From Gordonia jinghuaiqii (lineage in GTDB: Bacteria; Actinomycetota; Actinomycetes; Mycobacteriales; Mycobacteriaceae): a DNA stretch of 64,000 nucleotides. Each line of letters starts with the position of its first letter. The stretch's first letter is position 1. Both the position numbers and the translations under genes were made by a program. Location of the stretch: contig NZ_CP059491.1 in assembly GCF_014041935.1 (NCBI RefSeq), positions 3,472,001 through 3,536,000 of the forward strand, read 5' to 3'. Positions 41,735 through 53,217 of this stretch are shown here, one piece after another. The notes under the pieces were generated by a model, which made no database searches, had not been told where the DNA came from, and saw only the letters and a list, made by a program, of their open reading frames with translations.

Positions 41735-42136
41735 CTACCGACCGCTGTCGATGAACACCACGTCGCGCTTCGGCCATGATCCGATCCGTTCGGCGTCAAT
41801 GCGAGTGATGTCTGCCCATGGAAACGACGTCTGCGACGAAGTCCGATTGAGCATCAGGGCACCTATGTCCAAGGTGATCCTCGGCGGTCCATGCTTATTC
41901 CGCGCATACTCGCCGTAGATCGCAGCGACGACAATGATGCCGACCGCCACTGGGAAGAAAGCCCTCTGACCAGGTGTCAGCGACAGATCGAGCTTCCCCA
42001 TCGGGATGAACACCGCCCACGGCAAGCGGACCTCCCGACGTTGCGCCTTACCTCCGAGATCGGCTGTCAGAAGAGCCGAAGCAGCGTCGTCGGTTTGATT
42101 CGCCAGCGAACGGAGCACACCTGGATCTACCCGCAT
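41735..42136 (-). CDS. Short chimeric protein: ESX-type (EspC-like) N-terminus joined to a membrane PH-like domain
   Basis: 133 residues, start ATG 42136 (an in-frame ATG at 42151 is possible). Residues 1-30 (MRVDPGVLRSLANQTDDAAS) look like the start of type VII secretion-associated EspC/DUF2580 proteins. Instead of their usual helical hairpin, the chain then continues through VRLPWAVFIPM..., a TM segment (FFPVAVGIIVVAAIYG) and an FPWADITRIDAE-type bacterial PH-domain fragment, and ends early. It may be a deletion fusion or a decayed gene. Function unknown. It lies in a lower-GC patch between the MFS pseudogene and ilvC. Confidence 0.55.
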   Translation of the reverse strand: MRVDPGVLRSLANQTDDAASALLTADLGGKAQRREVRLPWAVFIPMGKLDLSLTPGQRAFFPVAVGIIVVAAIYGEYARNKHGPPRITLDIGALMLNRTSSQTSFPWADITRIDAERIGSWPKRDVVFIDSGR

Positions 42137-42239
42137 CACACCCCCACTCATGGTCGAAATTGACGGTAGCTGTGAACCGCTCCATAGAGTCGAAGACAAT
42201 CCACAGCCGATCCGGATTCGACGACGCCGCCCCCAACAG

Positions 42240-42277
42240 ACGATCGGCCCCTGGGACGAATCCCAGGGGCCGATCGT
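42240..42277 (-). terminator. Terminator of the ilv genes (after ilvC)
   Basis: A 17-bp perfect stem (CGATCGGCCCCTGGGA plus its complement, closed by a further A-T pair) with CGAA loop lies 16 bases past the ilvC stop. On the minus strand it is followed by TCTGTT. Confidence 0.88.
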
Positions 42278-42292
42278 GAGAAATGCTACGAC

Positions 42293-43924
<1,632 letters not shown>

Positions 43925-43928
<4 letters not shown>

Positions 43929-45877
43929 TGCTCGTCCTTCTTTGAGGCAGCCGTGCTGGGTGCGGCCGCGTCGTCCTTCTGGATGGTCTCGTGGATCTCG
44001 GCCGGGTCGGCCGCCGCGTCGTCGTCGAACAGCGGACGGATGTTGCGTGCGGCCATGATCTCGTCGTTGCCGGTGCCCGCGGCGACCATCGGCCACACCT
44101 GGGCGTCCTTGCCGACGATGAAGTCGATGACCACGGGACGGTCGTTGATCGCACGTGCCTGGGCGATGACGTCGTCGACGTCCTCTTCACGCTCGACGCG
44201 GAAGGCCACGCAGCCCAGCGCCTCGGCGAGCTTGACGAAGTCCGGGATCATCCGCGAATGCGTCGACAGATCGGTGCTGGAGTAACGCTCGTCGTAGAAC
44301 AGCGTCTGCCACTGCCGGACCATGCCCAGGTTGCCGTTGTTGATCAGGGCGACCTTGATCGGGATGCCCTCGATGGCGCAGGTCGCCAGTTCCTGGTTGG
44401 TCATCTGGAAGCAGCCGTCGCCGTCGATGGCCCACACCTCGGCATCGGGGTCGGCGGCCTTGGCGCCCATCGCAGCCGGAACCGCGTAACCCATCGTGCC
44501 CAGTCCACCGGAGTTGAGCCAGGTGCGCGGCTTCTCGTAGGAGATGAACTGAGCGGCCCACATCTGGTGCTGGCCGACCCCGGCACAGTAGACCGCATCG
44601 GGTCCGGCGGCCTTGCCCAGCGACTGGATGACGAACTCCGGCGACATCGAGCCGTCGGTCTGACGGTCGTAGCTCACCGGATATGTGCGCCGCAGGTTGT
44701 CGAGGTAGGCCCACCACTGCGAGATGTCGGCGTTCGCGCCACTCGTGGCCCGCTCGTCGCGCAGGGTCTCGGTCAGCTCGGCGATGACCGCCTTGCAGTC
44801 GCCGACGATCGGCACGTCGACCGGACGGTTCTTGCCGATCTCGGCCGGATCGATGTCGGCGTGGATGACCTTGGCGTTCGGGGCGAACGACGACAGCTGG
44901 CCGGTCACCCGGTCGTCGAACCGGGCGCCCAGGGTGATGAGGAGGTCACTGCGCTGCAGGCCCGCGACGGCGGCGACCGTGCCGTGCATGCCGGGCATGC
45001 CGAGGTGCAGATCGTGGCTGTCGGGGAAGGCGCCGCGCGCCATCAGGGTGGTGACCACCGGGATGCCGGTCAGCTCGGCGAGTTCGAGCAGTTCCGCCGA
45101 GGCGTTGGCCTTGATCACGCCACCGCCGACGTAGAGGACCGGCGAGGTCGCGGCGTTGATCAGCCGTGCGGCCTCCCGGACCTGCTTGCCGTGCGGCTTG
45201 GTGACCGGACGGTAGCCGGGCAGGTCGATCTGCGGCGGCCACGAGAACGTGGTCTGGGCCTGCAGGATGTCCTTGGGGATGTCGACGAGGACCGCACCCG
45301 GGCGTCCGCTCTCGGCGATGTGGAACGCCTCGGCGATCGTCTTGGGGATGTCGATGGCCCTGCTCACCAGGAAGTTGTGCTTGGTGACCGGCATCGTGAT
45401 GCCGGAGATGTCGGCCTCCTGGAAGGCGTCGGTCCCGATCAGCGCCCGGCCGACCTGGCCGGTGATCGCGACGACGGGCACGGAGTCCATCTGCGCGTCG
45501 GCCAGCGGCGTCACCAGGTTGGTCGCACCCGGGCCGGAGGTGGCCATCATCACGCCCGCGCGGCCAGCGACCTGGGCGTACCCGGTCGCGGCATGGCCCG
45601 CACCCTGCTCGTGCCGCACGAGGACGTGCCGGACCTTCGTCGAGTCCAGGAGCGGGTCGTAGACCGGCAGGACCGCGCCACCGGGAATGCCGAAGACGAT
45701 CTCGACGCCGAGCTCCTCGAGGGAACGGACCACAGACTGAGCGCCACTGACGCGCTCGGGCGCGACGGTGTGCTGCGTTACCGCACGGAGGTTGCCCGCC
45801 GCCGGAGATTGCTGCCGCAATCCGTTGCGACCCGGCTCATTGCGGCCGGTGTCGGTGCGTGCTGTTGGTGCGCTCAC
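43925..45877 (-). CDS. ilvB: Acetolactate synthase large subunit
   Basis: 650 residues from the GTG at 45877 (GAGGAT upstream). Thiamine-diphosphate motifs: [17 protein letters not shown], the catalytic Glu in [16 protein letters not shown], and the Mg motif [31 protein letters not shown]. It condenses pyruvate units for branched-chain amino acids. Coupled to ilvN; upstream is an attenuator with a 15-residue leader peptide. Confidence 0.97.
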
Positions 45878-45935
45878 TGCACGATCCTCATCTTGGTTGT
45901 GGATTGGCGTTGGTGTGATGGAAATACCTGGCATG

Positions 45936-45969
45936 AAAAAACCCCCGACAGCTTCAGCTGTTCGAGGGT
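45936..45969 (-). terminator. Attenuator terminator ahead of ilvB
   Basis: On the minus strand a 13/12-base hairpin (ACCCTCGAACAGC and GCTGTCGGGGGT, one bulged A, TGAA loop) is followed at once by TTTTTT (45936-45941). It lies 58 bases before the ilvB start codon and 40 bases after the leader-peptide stop. It is the premature stop of a transcription attenuator. Confidence 0.88.
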
Positions 45970-46025
45970 GGCGCGTCGATGCCGGTTGGGGGTCTGCGAG
46001 GTGACCGGTCAGGCGAAGACGCGCC
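45970..46025 (-). promoter_or_regulatory. Alternative-pairing element of the ilvB attenuator
   Basis: The leader codons around TGG CGC GTC read GGCGCGTC (complement of 46018-46025) and pair perfectly over 8 bp with GACGCGCC (complement of 45970-45977), which abuts the terminator stem. A ribosome stalled on the Ile/Leu/Val codons would change which pairs form. The exact antiterminator is not proven. Confidence 0.6.
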
Positions 46026-46056
46026 AGCCGATTACTACGAGGATCCCGTTCTGCAT
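46009..46056 (-). CDS. ilvB leader peptide [15 protein letters not shown]
   Basis: 15 codons on the minus strand from the ATG at 46056 (a GTG at 46059 directly precedes it in frame) to TGA at 46011-46009. Codons 5-9 are ATC CTC GTA GTA ATC and codon 13 is GTC, so six of fifteen residues are branched-chain amino acids. The predicted -10 ends about 8 bases ahead, so the mRNA may begin at the GTG/ATG without a leader. It is analogous to the ilvBNC leader of Corynebacterium glutamicum. Confidence 0.82.
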   Translation of the reverse strand: MQNGILVVIGWRVFA

Positions 46057-46066
46057 CACGGGGTTC

Positions 46067-46096
46067 ACGGTAGGACTGTGCGTAGTTCTGAGTCAA
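46067..46096 (-). promoter_or_regulatory. Candidate promoter of ilvBN
   Basis: On the minus strand TTGACT (46096-46091) and TACCGT (46072-46067) are separated by 18 bases. They place the start of transcription at or next to the leader GTG/ATG. Confidence 0.6.
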
Positions 46097-46235
46097 ACTC
46101 CGGACCCTCGCGTCCCACATACTGGGAACCCACAGGTGGTGAGCCGCGTCACGGCCACCGGCCGGACCGCCGCCGTCACCGGCGGAGGACAACCCGTCGG
46201 CGAGTACCCCGGCGGGCAATTGGCACAATGGAAGC

Positions 46236-46703
46236 GTGCCGACTGATTCTCCCGACCCCGCCGACCCGTCGCCCCGCAACGCCGCGGACATCGACGACGA
46301 CGCCGTGACATTCGACTACCCGGTGACCTTCCGGATCAACCGGGTCGCCTACTTCACGGTTCCGATGGTCGCGCTCGTGGTGGTCCTGCTCATCGGCGCG
46401 TCGTGGTGGTTCGCCTTCGCACTGATCATCCCGGTTCTGCTGTGGCTGTGGATCCATCGCCTGCGCACCGTGGTCACCGAGGACGGCATCCGTGCCGTCG
46501 GCACCTTCTCCACGACCGACATCGCCTGGTCCGACATCGCCGGCCTGCAGTTCCCCAAGTGGAGCTCGGTGCGCGCGGTACTCCAGGACCAGACGCGAGT
46601 TCGTCTGCCCGCGATCGGTTTCCGCGACCTGCCCGCACTGTCGGTCGTCAGCGGCGGTCGGATTCCCGATCCCTTCGAGGCAGCAGCCCAGGCGCGCGGG
46701 TAG
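46236..46703 (+). CDS. PH-domain membrane protein (Cfp6-like)
   Basis: 155 residues from a GTG. After a Pro/Asp-rich start come two TM segments ([20 protein letters not shown] and [17 protein letters not shown]) and a PH-like C-domain ([34 protein letters not shown]). It matches cfp6 (Rv3004), conserved between ilvB and ilvD-type neighbours; the mycobacterial protein is a culture-filtrate antigen. Function unknown. It is divergent from ilvB. Confidence 0.85.
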   Translation: MPTDSPDPADPSPRNAADIDDDAVTFDYPVTFRINRVAYFTVPMVALVVVLLIGASWWFAFALIIPVLLWLWIHRLRTVVTEDGIRAVGTFSTTDIAWSDIAGLQFPKWSSVRAVLQDQTRVRLPAIGFRDLPALSVVSGGRIPDPFEAAAQARG

Positions 46704-46728
46704 CGACGACACCGCTGCCCGAATCGTG

Positions 46729-46758
46729 TTGTTCCCGCACGTCACAGCGGAGTAGCCT
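46729..46758 (+). promoter_or_regulatory. Candidate promoter of ilvD
   Basis: TTGTTC (46729-46734) and TAGCCT (46753-46758) are 18 bases apart, about 113 bases ahead of the ilvD ATG. Confidence 0.35.
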
Positions 46759-46871
46759 GGCGTGTCAGCGCCCAGGGCCGCGGGGATCATGCGACCAGCC
46801 CGTCGAGACTCCGACTCAACACGGCCCGGCCGTGTCGGGTCGCCCGAAGAACCGATCGATTCGAGGAAGCC

Positions 46872-48716
46872 ATGCCAGCCCTGAGGTCACGCACCACCAC
46901 CGTCGGCCGGGAAGCCGCAGGCGCCCGCTCCCTGTGGCGCGCCACCGGGATGACCGATGACGATTTCGGCAAGCCGATCGTGGCGATCGCCAACTCCTAC
47001 ACCCAGTTCGTGCCCGGCCACGTCCACCTCAAGGACGTCGGCGACATCGTCGCCGACGCCGTCCGCGCTGCCGGCGGCGTCCCGCGCGAGTTCCACACCA
47101 TCGCCGTCGACGACGGCATCGCGATGGGTCACGGCGGCATGCTCTACTCGCTGCCGAGCCGTGAGATCATCGCCGACTCGGTCGAATACATGGTCAACGC
47201 ACACACCGCCGACGCGCTGGTGTGTATCTCCAACTGCGACAAGATCACTCCCGGCATGCTCAATGCCGCGATGCGACTGAACATCCCGACCGTCTTCGTC
47301 TCCGGCGGACCGATGGAGGCCGGCAAGGCAGTTGTCGTCGGCGATGTGGTCCATCCGTCGTCGGACCTGATCACCACGATCTCCGCGTCGGCCAACAGTG
47401 ACGTCGACGAGGCCGCATTGAGCGAGGTCGAGGCTGCGGCGTGCCCCACCTGCGGTTCGTGTTCGGGCATGTTCACCGCCAACTCGATGAACTGCCTCAC
47501 CGAGGCACTCGGCCTCGCACTACCCGGCAACGGGTCGACGCTGGCCACCCACGAGGCACGTCACGCGCTGTTCGAGCGGGCAGGCAAGGTCGTCGTCGAA
47601 GCCGCGACACGCTGGTACCGCGACGACGACGCATCTGTCCTGCCGCGCAACATCGCGACCCCGGCCGCATTCCGCAACGCGATGGCGCTCGACGTCGCGA
47701 TGGGCGGCTCCACCAACACCGTGCTGCACGTCCTCGCCGCCGCGCAGGAGGGCGAGGTCGCCGACTTCGACCTGTCGGTCATCGACGAGATCAGCCGGAA
47801 CGTGCCGTGCCTGTCGAAGGTCTCGCCCAACTCCGATTACCACATGGAAGACGTCCACCGGGCCGGCGGAATCCCCGCGATCCTCGGCGAGCTGCGTCGC
47901 GCCGGACTCCTCGACGACACCACGTCGACGGTCTACAGCCCGACGATGGCCCAGGCCCTCGACGACTGGGACATCCGGGGCGGCAAGGCCATCGACGAGG
48001 CCGTCGAACTGTTCCACGCCGCTCCCGGCGGGGTACGCACCACCACCCCGTTCTCCACGGCCAACCGGTGGGGTTCGCTGGACACCGACGCCGAAGGCGG
48101 CTGCATCCGTGATCTCGCGCACGCCTACACCGTCGAAGGTGGTCTGTGCGTGCTCCGCGGCAACCTGGCCCCGGACGGTGCGGTCCTCAAGACCGCGGGC
48201 ATCGACGAGGATCTGTGGCACTTCGAGGGTCCGGCCCGGGTGGTCGAGAGCCAGGAAGACGCCGTCCAGGTGATCCTGTCGAAGACGATCCAGGCCGGCG
48301 AGGTGCTCGTCGTGCGCTACGAGGGTCCCGCCGGCGGTCCCGGCATGCAGGAGATGCTGCATCCGACAGCCTTCATGAAGGGCACCGGGATGGGCAAGAA
48401 GTGCGCGCTCATCACCGACGGCCGGTTCTCCGGCGGATCATCGGGGCTCTCGGTCGGCCACATGTCGCCGGAAGCGGCGTCGGGTGGCGCGATCGGGCTC
48501 GTCGAGGACGGCGACCCGATCCTCATCGACGTCAAGACGCGTCGCCTCGAGGTCCTTGTCTCCGACGAGGTGCTCGCCGAGCGTCGCGCGAAGATGGAGG
48601 CCTCCGAGCGCCCGTGGCAGCCGAAGGACCGCGAGCGCACCGTCACCACCGCGCTGCGTGCCTACGCCAAGCTGGCGACGTCGGCCGACCGCGGCGCGGT
48701 GCGACAGGTCGACTGA
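46872..48716 (+). CDS. ilvD: Dihydroxy-acid dehydratase
   Basis: 614 residues; GAGGAA ahead of the ATG. Fe-S cysteines lie in [13 protein letters not shown] and [17 protein letters not shown]. The C-terminal [20 protein letters not shown] motif completes it. It makes the 2-keto acids of valine and isoleucine. It is on the opposite strand to ilvBNC, so it is separately controlled. A terminator follows. Confidence 0.97.
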   Translation: MPALRSRTTTVGREAAGARSLWRATGMTDDDFGKPIVAIANSYTQFVPGHVHLKDVGDIVADAVRAAGGVPREFHTIAVDDGIAMGHGGMLYSLPSREIIADSVEYMVNAHTADALVCISNCDKITPGMLNAAMRLNIPTVFVSGGPMEAGKAVVVGDVVHPSSDLITTISASANSDVDEAALSEVEAAACPTCGSCSGMFTANSMNCLTEALGLALPGNGSTLATHEARHALFERAGKVVVEAATRWYRDDDASVLPRNIATPAAFRNAMALDVAMGGSTNTVLHVLAAAQEGEVADFDLSVIDEISRNVPCLSKVSPNSDYHMEDVHRAGGIPAILGELRRAGLLDDTTSTVYSPTMAQALDDWDIRGGKAIDEAVELFHAAPGGVRTTTPFSTANRWGSLDTDAEGGCIRDLAHAYTVEGGLCVLRGNLAPDGAVLKTAGIDEDLWHFEGPARVVESQEDAVQVILSKTIQAGEVLVVRYEGPAGGPGMQEMLHPTAFMKGTGMGKKCALITDGRFSGGSSGLSVGHMSPEAASGGAIGLVEDGDPILIDVKTRRLEVLVSDEVLAERRAKMEASERPWQPKDRERTVTTALRAYAKLATSADRGAVRQVD

Positions 48717-48738
48717 CCCGCCCGACCGATGAACGAAA

Positions 48739-48779
48739 AGTGAGGGGAACGTATCGGATTCCGATACGTTCCCCTCACT
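48739..48779. terminator. Bidirectional terminator between ilvD and DoxX gene
   Basis: A perfect 19-bp stem with a 3-base ATT loop (48739-48757 with 48761-48779) lies 22 bases after ilvD and 20 before the DoxX stop. Confidence 0.92.
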
Positions 48780-48799
48780 GTCGTGTAAGTAGCGCTCAG

Positions 48800-50044
48800 T
48801 CAGTTGAGCGGGTTGGTGCCGTTGGCGAGTATCCACACGGCCACGGCTGCCGCGGCGCCGACGATCAGCCAGAGGAACGAGCCGACGAATGGCCGACGGG
48901 CCCAGCCGCGCGGGTAGTCCAGCGAGTACAGGCCCGGCCCGGTGAGGATGACCACGGCGGCTGCCACCGCCAGGAAGAGTTCGAACTCGACACCGCCGGC
49001 AGCGGCGAAGAACGTGAATCCGCCTGCCGCCGAGATCTTGTAGGCCGCTGCGACCAGCATCGTGCCCAGGATCGCCGACGCCCCGATGGGCGTCAGCAGG
49101 CCGAGGATCACCATCAACCCGCCCACCGTTTCCGACAGCGCCCCGACGATCGCGAGTATCTGGGCGTAGTCGGCGTTGAAGCCGCCGTCGACGAGCATCG
49201 ACTCGAACCCGCCGAGGCGCGGTCCGTTCCACAGGCCGAACAGCTTCTGCAGCCCGTGCGCGCCGACGACCGCGCCGAGCGCGACGCGCAGCAGCAGGAG
49301 TCCGAGGTCGATGGTGCCGCGTCGTGACTTGGCGAGCGCGTCTTCGAGGTCCTCGTCGGCCGCCGAGGACCGGGCGTCGTCGAGGTCGTCCCGGCGTCGA
49401 CGACCGAACCGGCGCCGTGTGCGCCCTGCGTCATCGGCCGGCGGAGCGTCGTCGAGCAGTGCCGTATCCGACGACCGGGCGCCACGGGTGGACGTCCCGG
49501 CCAGGTCGTCCTCGTCGTCGAGGAAGTCGTAGCGGGATGTGCCGACCGGTGGCAGCGCGGGCTCCGGGGTGGTGACCGTGTCATCGGCGGGGCCGGTAGA
49601 CGTGGGGGTCGGTGTGCGCGCGAACTCGACGGTCTCGAAGTCGTCGGTCGGGTTCGGTGCAGGCGGGTTCGGTGCAGGCGGGTTCGGTGCAGACGGGGCC
49701 GGTGCGGGCGCGCCCGCGGCCGGAGTGGGCACCTGGGCGGGCGGCACCCGGTTTCCCGCGCCGTGCACCTGACGGGTCTCGACGTCGCCGGGATCGAGGT
49801 CGTCGAGGTCGTCGACCCGCGAATACGGTGCGGGCGAGCGCCGCGCGTGGCGGGTGTAGAAGTCGTCGCGGTCGGCCACAGGCGGCGGTGCGGGAGCCGG
49901 CGGTACCTGCGCATCCGGTCCCCCGGGGGTACCGGCCGCGGGGCCCGGGACTTCGATCTGTCCGGTCGGTTCGTCGTAGGGGCTGGTCGCGCCGGCACCG
50001 AATGTGTCGCGCTCGCTTCTGCCTGATGTGTCGCGTTCGCTCAC
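48800..50044 (-). CDS. DoxX-family membrane protein with a long Pro/Asp-rich N-terminus
   Basis: 414 residues. The first 240 or so are low-complexity and acidic-proline-rich (APAPSAPNPPAPNPPAPNP), with the 15-base NPPAP coding repeat at about 49662-49690. The last 160 carry a four-TM DoxX domain (GTIDLGLLLLRVALGAVVGAHGLQKLF, GLMVILGLLTPIGASAILG). DoxX proteins of mycobacteria (Rv3005c/SseA/SodA system) join an oxidoreductase complex against oxidative stress. It is divergent from lppZ. The extension may be a cytoplasmic tether. Confidence 0.85.
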   Translation of the reverse strand: MSERDTSGRSERDTFGAGATSPYDEPTGQIEVPGPAAGTPGGPDAQVPPAPAPPPVADRDDFYTRHARRSPAPYSRVDDLDDLDPGDVETRQVHGAGNRVPPAQVPTPAAGAPAPAPSAPNPPAPNPPAPNPTDDFETVEFARTPTPTSTGPADDTVTTPEPALPPVGTSRYDFLDDEDDLAGTSTRGARSSDTALLDDAPPADDAGRTRRRFGRRRRDDLDDARSSAADEDLEDALAKSRRGTIDLGLLLLRVALGAVVGAHGLQKLFGLWNGPRLGGFESMLVDGGFNADYAQILAIVGALSETVGGLMVILGLLTPIGASAILGTMLVAAAYKISAAGGFTFFAAAGGVEFELFLAVAAAVVILTGPGLYSLDYPRGWARRPFVGSFLWLIVGAAAAVAVWILANGTNPLN

Positions 50045-50123
50045 ATGCCCGACTCTAGAGGTTCACCCGTGCCGTCGACCGCACCCCGGCGGGGTGAGTC
50101 GGCGCACCACTACTGTGGACGCC

Positions 50124-51320
50124 ATGTGGAAGGGGCGGCCGACGGGCCGGCGCGGCGATGCCGATCGGATGAGTTCACCCTCGTCGCTGCATCGTCGGTC
50201 TCGGGTCCGATGGCAGGTGTTGGTGGCGGCGTTGACGGTGGTGGCCCTCGCGGTGGGCGGATGCGCCGATTTCACCTCCGAGGACCGTCAGCGTGAGGCC
50301 GGGGCGTTCAGCCCCAACAACCGTCCGAGCGGTCAGGCCGAACCGACGCCCCCGCCCGAGACCCCGCGTGAGACCCAGCCGCCGCCCACCGGGCCGTGCG
50401 TCGACCCCGATCCCGCGGTGATCGCGACCTGTCTTGCGTCGACCGGCGGGGTGATGCCCGGCGACGAACAAGGTGAGGTCACCGTCGTCGCCGAACGCAC
50501 GACGGGCAGGATCATCACCACCAAGCGTTATGGGCCGCAGCGGGTTCTGGGCGAGACCCCGGTCGACGCCTCTGGCGACGGCGGGCTGATCGATTTCGCC
50601 TTCTCCCCCACCTACTCTCAGGACCGCCTGATCTACGCGTTCATCACGACGCCGTCGGACAACCGCATCGTTCGCCTGGCCCCCGGTGACGTGCCGAAGC
50701 CGATCCTGACCGGGATTCCCAAGGGCGCCACCGGCAACATGGGCGCGATGTTCTTCCGGTCGCCGACCGAACTCGTGGTGGCCACCGGCGATGCGGGCAA
50801 TCCGGCTGCCGCCGACGACCCGTCGTCGCTCGCGGGCAAGATCCTGCTGGTCACCTCGTTCACCTCGGGAGCCAGCCCTCGCCCGGCTGTCGTCGCCTCC
50901 GGGTTCGGCTCCACTGTGTCGTTGTGCCCCAACGCGAATTCCGGAACCATCTACATCGCCGACCAGAAGGCCACCGAGGACCGGGTGCAGGTCCTCGAGG
51001 AGGGCGGCCCCAAGGTGTTGTGGACATGGCCCGACAAGCCGCAGATCGCCGGATGCGGTGTGGCAGGCGGGAACATCTACGTGTCGACGACGCGCACGCA
51101 GCGCATCGAGGGCATCAACGAGCCGACACGTGAGGAGCCGACCATCACCGCGCCCGTCGTGGTACTCGACCGGCGTTACGGCGCGCTGGGACGGATGGCC
51201 GCTCTCCCCAACGGGCTGCTGCAGGTCGCCACCGTCAACAAGCAGGTGGGCATCGCGAAGCCGACCGACGACCGCGTGTTCCGTTTCCTTCCGTCCGGTG
51301 GCGGCAACGACCGGACCTGA
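50124..51320 (+). CDS. lppZ: LppZ-like lipoprotein with a PQQ-dehydrogenase-type beta-propeller
   Basis: 398 residues if the ATG at 50124 is used; ATG 50169 is an alternative. Lipobox AVGGC gives a lipidated Cys47 after a hydrophobic stretch (VLVAALTVVALAVGG). The exported part resembles soluble glucose/sorbosone dehydrogenases (GLIDFAFSPTYSQDRLIYAFIT, GDAGNPAAADDPSSLAGKILLV), but catalytic and PQQ residues cannot be confirmed. Matches LppZ (Rv3006) by position between DoxX and gatB. Confidence 0.88.
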   Translation: MWKGRPTGRRGDADRMSSPSSLHRRSRVRWQVLVAALTVVALAVGGCADFTSEDRQREAGAFSPNNRPSGQAEPTPPPETPRETQPPPTGPCVDPDPAVIATCLASTGGVMPGDEQGEVTVVAERTTGRIITTKRYGPQRVLGETPVDASGDGGLIDFAFSPTYSQDRLIYAFITTPSDNRIVRLAPGDVPKPILTGIPKGATGNMGAMFFRSPTELVVATGDAGNPAAADDPSSLAGKILLVTSFTSGASPRPAVVASGFGSTVSLCPNANSGTIYIADQKATEDRVQVLEEGGPKVLWTWPDKPQIAGCGVAGGNIYVSTTRTQRIEGINEPTREEPTITAPVVVLDRRYGALGRMAALPNGLLQVATVNKQVGIAKPTDDRVFRFLPSGGGNDRT

Positions 51321-51358
51321 GCTCGTCAGGGCCCGTCGCCGCGCGCGGGGACGGGACC

Positions 51359-52864
51359 CTACGAGCAGGCGGCGATGACGAGTTCCTTCACCCGCGCCGG
51401 ATCCGCTTGCCCGCGAGTGGCCTTCATGACGTCGCCGACGATCTTGCCGGCCGCGGCGACCTTGCCGCCACGGATCTTGTCGGCGATGTCGGGGTTGGCG
51501 GCGAGCGCGTCGTCGACGGCCTTCTGCAGGGCCGAGTCGTCGCGGACCACCTCGAGGCCGCGGTCGGCGACGATCTGGGCCGGCTCGCCCTCGCCGTCGA
51601 GCACGGCGGTGGCCACCTGCTGGGCGAGCTTGGTGGTGAGCTTGCCCTCGTCGACCAGCCCGATGATCTCGGCCACCTGTGCAGGCGTGACGGCCAGGTC
51701 GGCGAGCTCGACCTCACGCGAATTGGCTTGCTGTGCAAGGAAGGACACCCACCAGCCGCGCGCCGCCTCGGGTGAGGCGCCGGCGTCGACGGTGGCGATG
51801 ATGAGGTCGACCGCGCCGACGTTGACCAGGTCGCGCATGACCTCGTCGGAGACGCCCCATTCCTCCTGGATTCGGGCGCGGCGCAACCACGGCAGCTCCG
51901 GCAGGGTCGCGCGCAGTTCCTCGATCCACGCCGAATCCGGCTGCACCGGAGGCAGATCCGGCTCCGGGAAGTACCGGTAGTCCTCGGCGGTCTCCTTGCG
52001 GCGGCCGGCCGAGGTGGTGCCGTCGGTCTCGTGGAAGTGCCTGGTCTCCTGGACGATCTCGCCGCCGGCGGTGAGAATCGCCGCCTGACGCCGCATCTCG
52101 TAGCGCACCGCCACCTCGACGCTCTTGAGCGAGTTGACGTTCTTGGTCTCGGTGCGGGTGCCGAACTCGGCGGCGTCCCTGGTCTTCAGCGACAGGTTCA
52201 CGTCGCAGCGCATCGACCCCTGGTCCATGCGCACGTCCGACACCTCGAGCGACTTGAGCAGGTCACGCAACGCCGACACGTACGCGCGGGCCACCTCCGG
52301 TGCGCGCTCCCCGGCTCCCTCGATGGGCCGGGTGACGATCTCGACCAGCGGCACGCCGGCCCTGTTGTAGTCGAGCAGCGAATGGCTCGCGCCGTGGATT
52401 CGGCCGGTGGCACCGCCGATGTGCAGCGACTTACCGGTGTCCTCCTCCATGTGGGCACGCTCGATCTCGACACGCCAGGTGGTCCCGTCGCCGAGCACGA
52501 CGTCGAGGTACCCGTCGAAGGCGATGGGCTCGTCGTACTGCGAGATCTGGTAGTTCTTCGGCTGATCCGGGTAGAAGTAGTTCTTCCGCGCGAACACGCT
52601 CGACGGCCGGATCGAACAGTTCAGCGCGAGCCCGATACGGATCGCGGATTCAATGGCCTTGGCGTTGACGACCGGTAGCGAACCCGGCAGGCCGATGCAC
52701 ACCGGGCACACCTGGGTATTGGGGTCGGCGCCGAATTCGGTGGGGCAGCCGCAGAACATCTTGGTCGCGGTCCCCAGCTCGACGTGCACCTCGAGGCCCA
52801 TCACCGGATCAAAAGCGGCGATGACCTCGTCGTACTCCAACAGTTCGACGGCGGCGGAAGTCAT
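51359..52864 (-). CDS. gatB: Asp/Glu-tRNA amidotransferase subunit B
   Basis: 501 residues. GatB signatures [33 protein letters not shown], and [20 protein letters not shown] are present; the C-terminal YqeY-type domain follows. It binds and activates the mis-acylated tRNA. GatC and GatA are encoded at 58.4-60.2 kb with pfkA and other genes between, the mycobacterial arrangement. Confidence 0.97.
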   Translation of the reverse strand: MTSAAVELLEYDEVIAAFDPVMGLEVHVELGTATKMFCGCPTEFGADPNTQVCPVCIGLPGSLPVVNAKAIESAIRIGLALNCSIRPSSVFARKNYFYPDQPKNYQISQYDEPIAFDGYLDVVLGDGTTWRVEIERAHMEEDTGKSLHIGGATGRIHGASHSLLDYNRAGVPLVEIVTRPIEGAGERAPEVARAYVSALRDLLKSLEVSDVRMDQGSMRCDVNLSLKTRDAAEFGTRTETKNVNSLKSVEVAVRYEMRRQAAILTAGGEIVQETRHFHETDGTTSAGRRKETAEDYRYFPEPDLPPVQPDSAWIEELRATLPELPWLRRARIQEEWGVSDEVMRDLVNVGAVDLIIATVDAGASPEAARGWWVSFLAQQANSREVELADLAVTPAQVAEIIGLVDEGKLTTKLAQQVATAVLDGEGEPAQIVADRGLEVVRDDSALQKAVDDALAANPDIADKIRGGKVAAAGKIVGDVMKATRGQADPARVKELVIAACS

Positions 52865-52976
52865 GGGTGCCAGTTTATGCGGCCATATCCCAGGGGAACG
52901 TTCAGGGTGATCACCGATGTCCCGACGCGACCTCGGACCCTAGCGTCGAAGACATCACCCGACGAGGAGGATCACC

Positions 52977-53207
52977 ATGACCAGCACCCAACCCGCAACC
53001 CCCCGCCTGATGCGTTCGCGGTCGAACGCGTGGCTCGGCGGTGTCTGCGGCGGCATCGCCGAACGCTGGGGCTGGGACCCGACGCTCGTCCGCGTCCTGT
53101 TCATCCTGTCGCTGCTGCTGCCCGGCCCGCAGGTGCTGCTCTACCTGGCCCTGTGGATCGTCATCCCCCGCAGGCCGGTCGAGACGACCGTTCCGACCGT
53201 CCTCTGA
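52977..53207 (+). CDS. PspC-domain membrane protein
   Basis: 76 residues, GAGGAGG ahead of the ATG. The PspC fold reads LMRSRSNAWLGGVCGGIAERWGWDPTLVRVLFILSLLLPGPQVLLYLALWIVIPRRP with one or two TM segments. Short PspC proteins stand alone in many actinobacteria, possibly in envelope-stress signalling; no PspA or sensor is adjacent. Confidence 0.92.
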   Translation: MTSTQPATPRLMRSRSNAWLGGVCGGIAERWGWDPTLVRVLFILSLLLPGPQVLLYLALWIVIPRRPVETTVPTVL

Positions 53208-53217
53208 CGCCGCCGGG

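Noticed and set aside
40074..41918. Long plus-strand Arg-rich reading over the MFS pseudogene
   Set aside because: It runs antiparallel in character to the membrane protein reading and has no hydrophobic or conserved segments.
45878..46235. Riboswitch or T-box upstream of ilvB
   Set aside because: No T-box-type bulge found; the leader peptide, pairing element and terminator explain the region.
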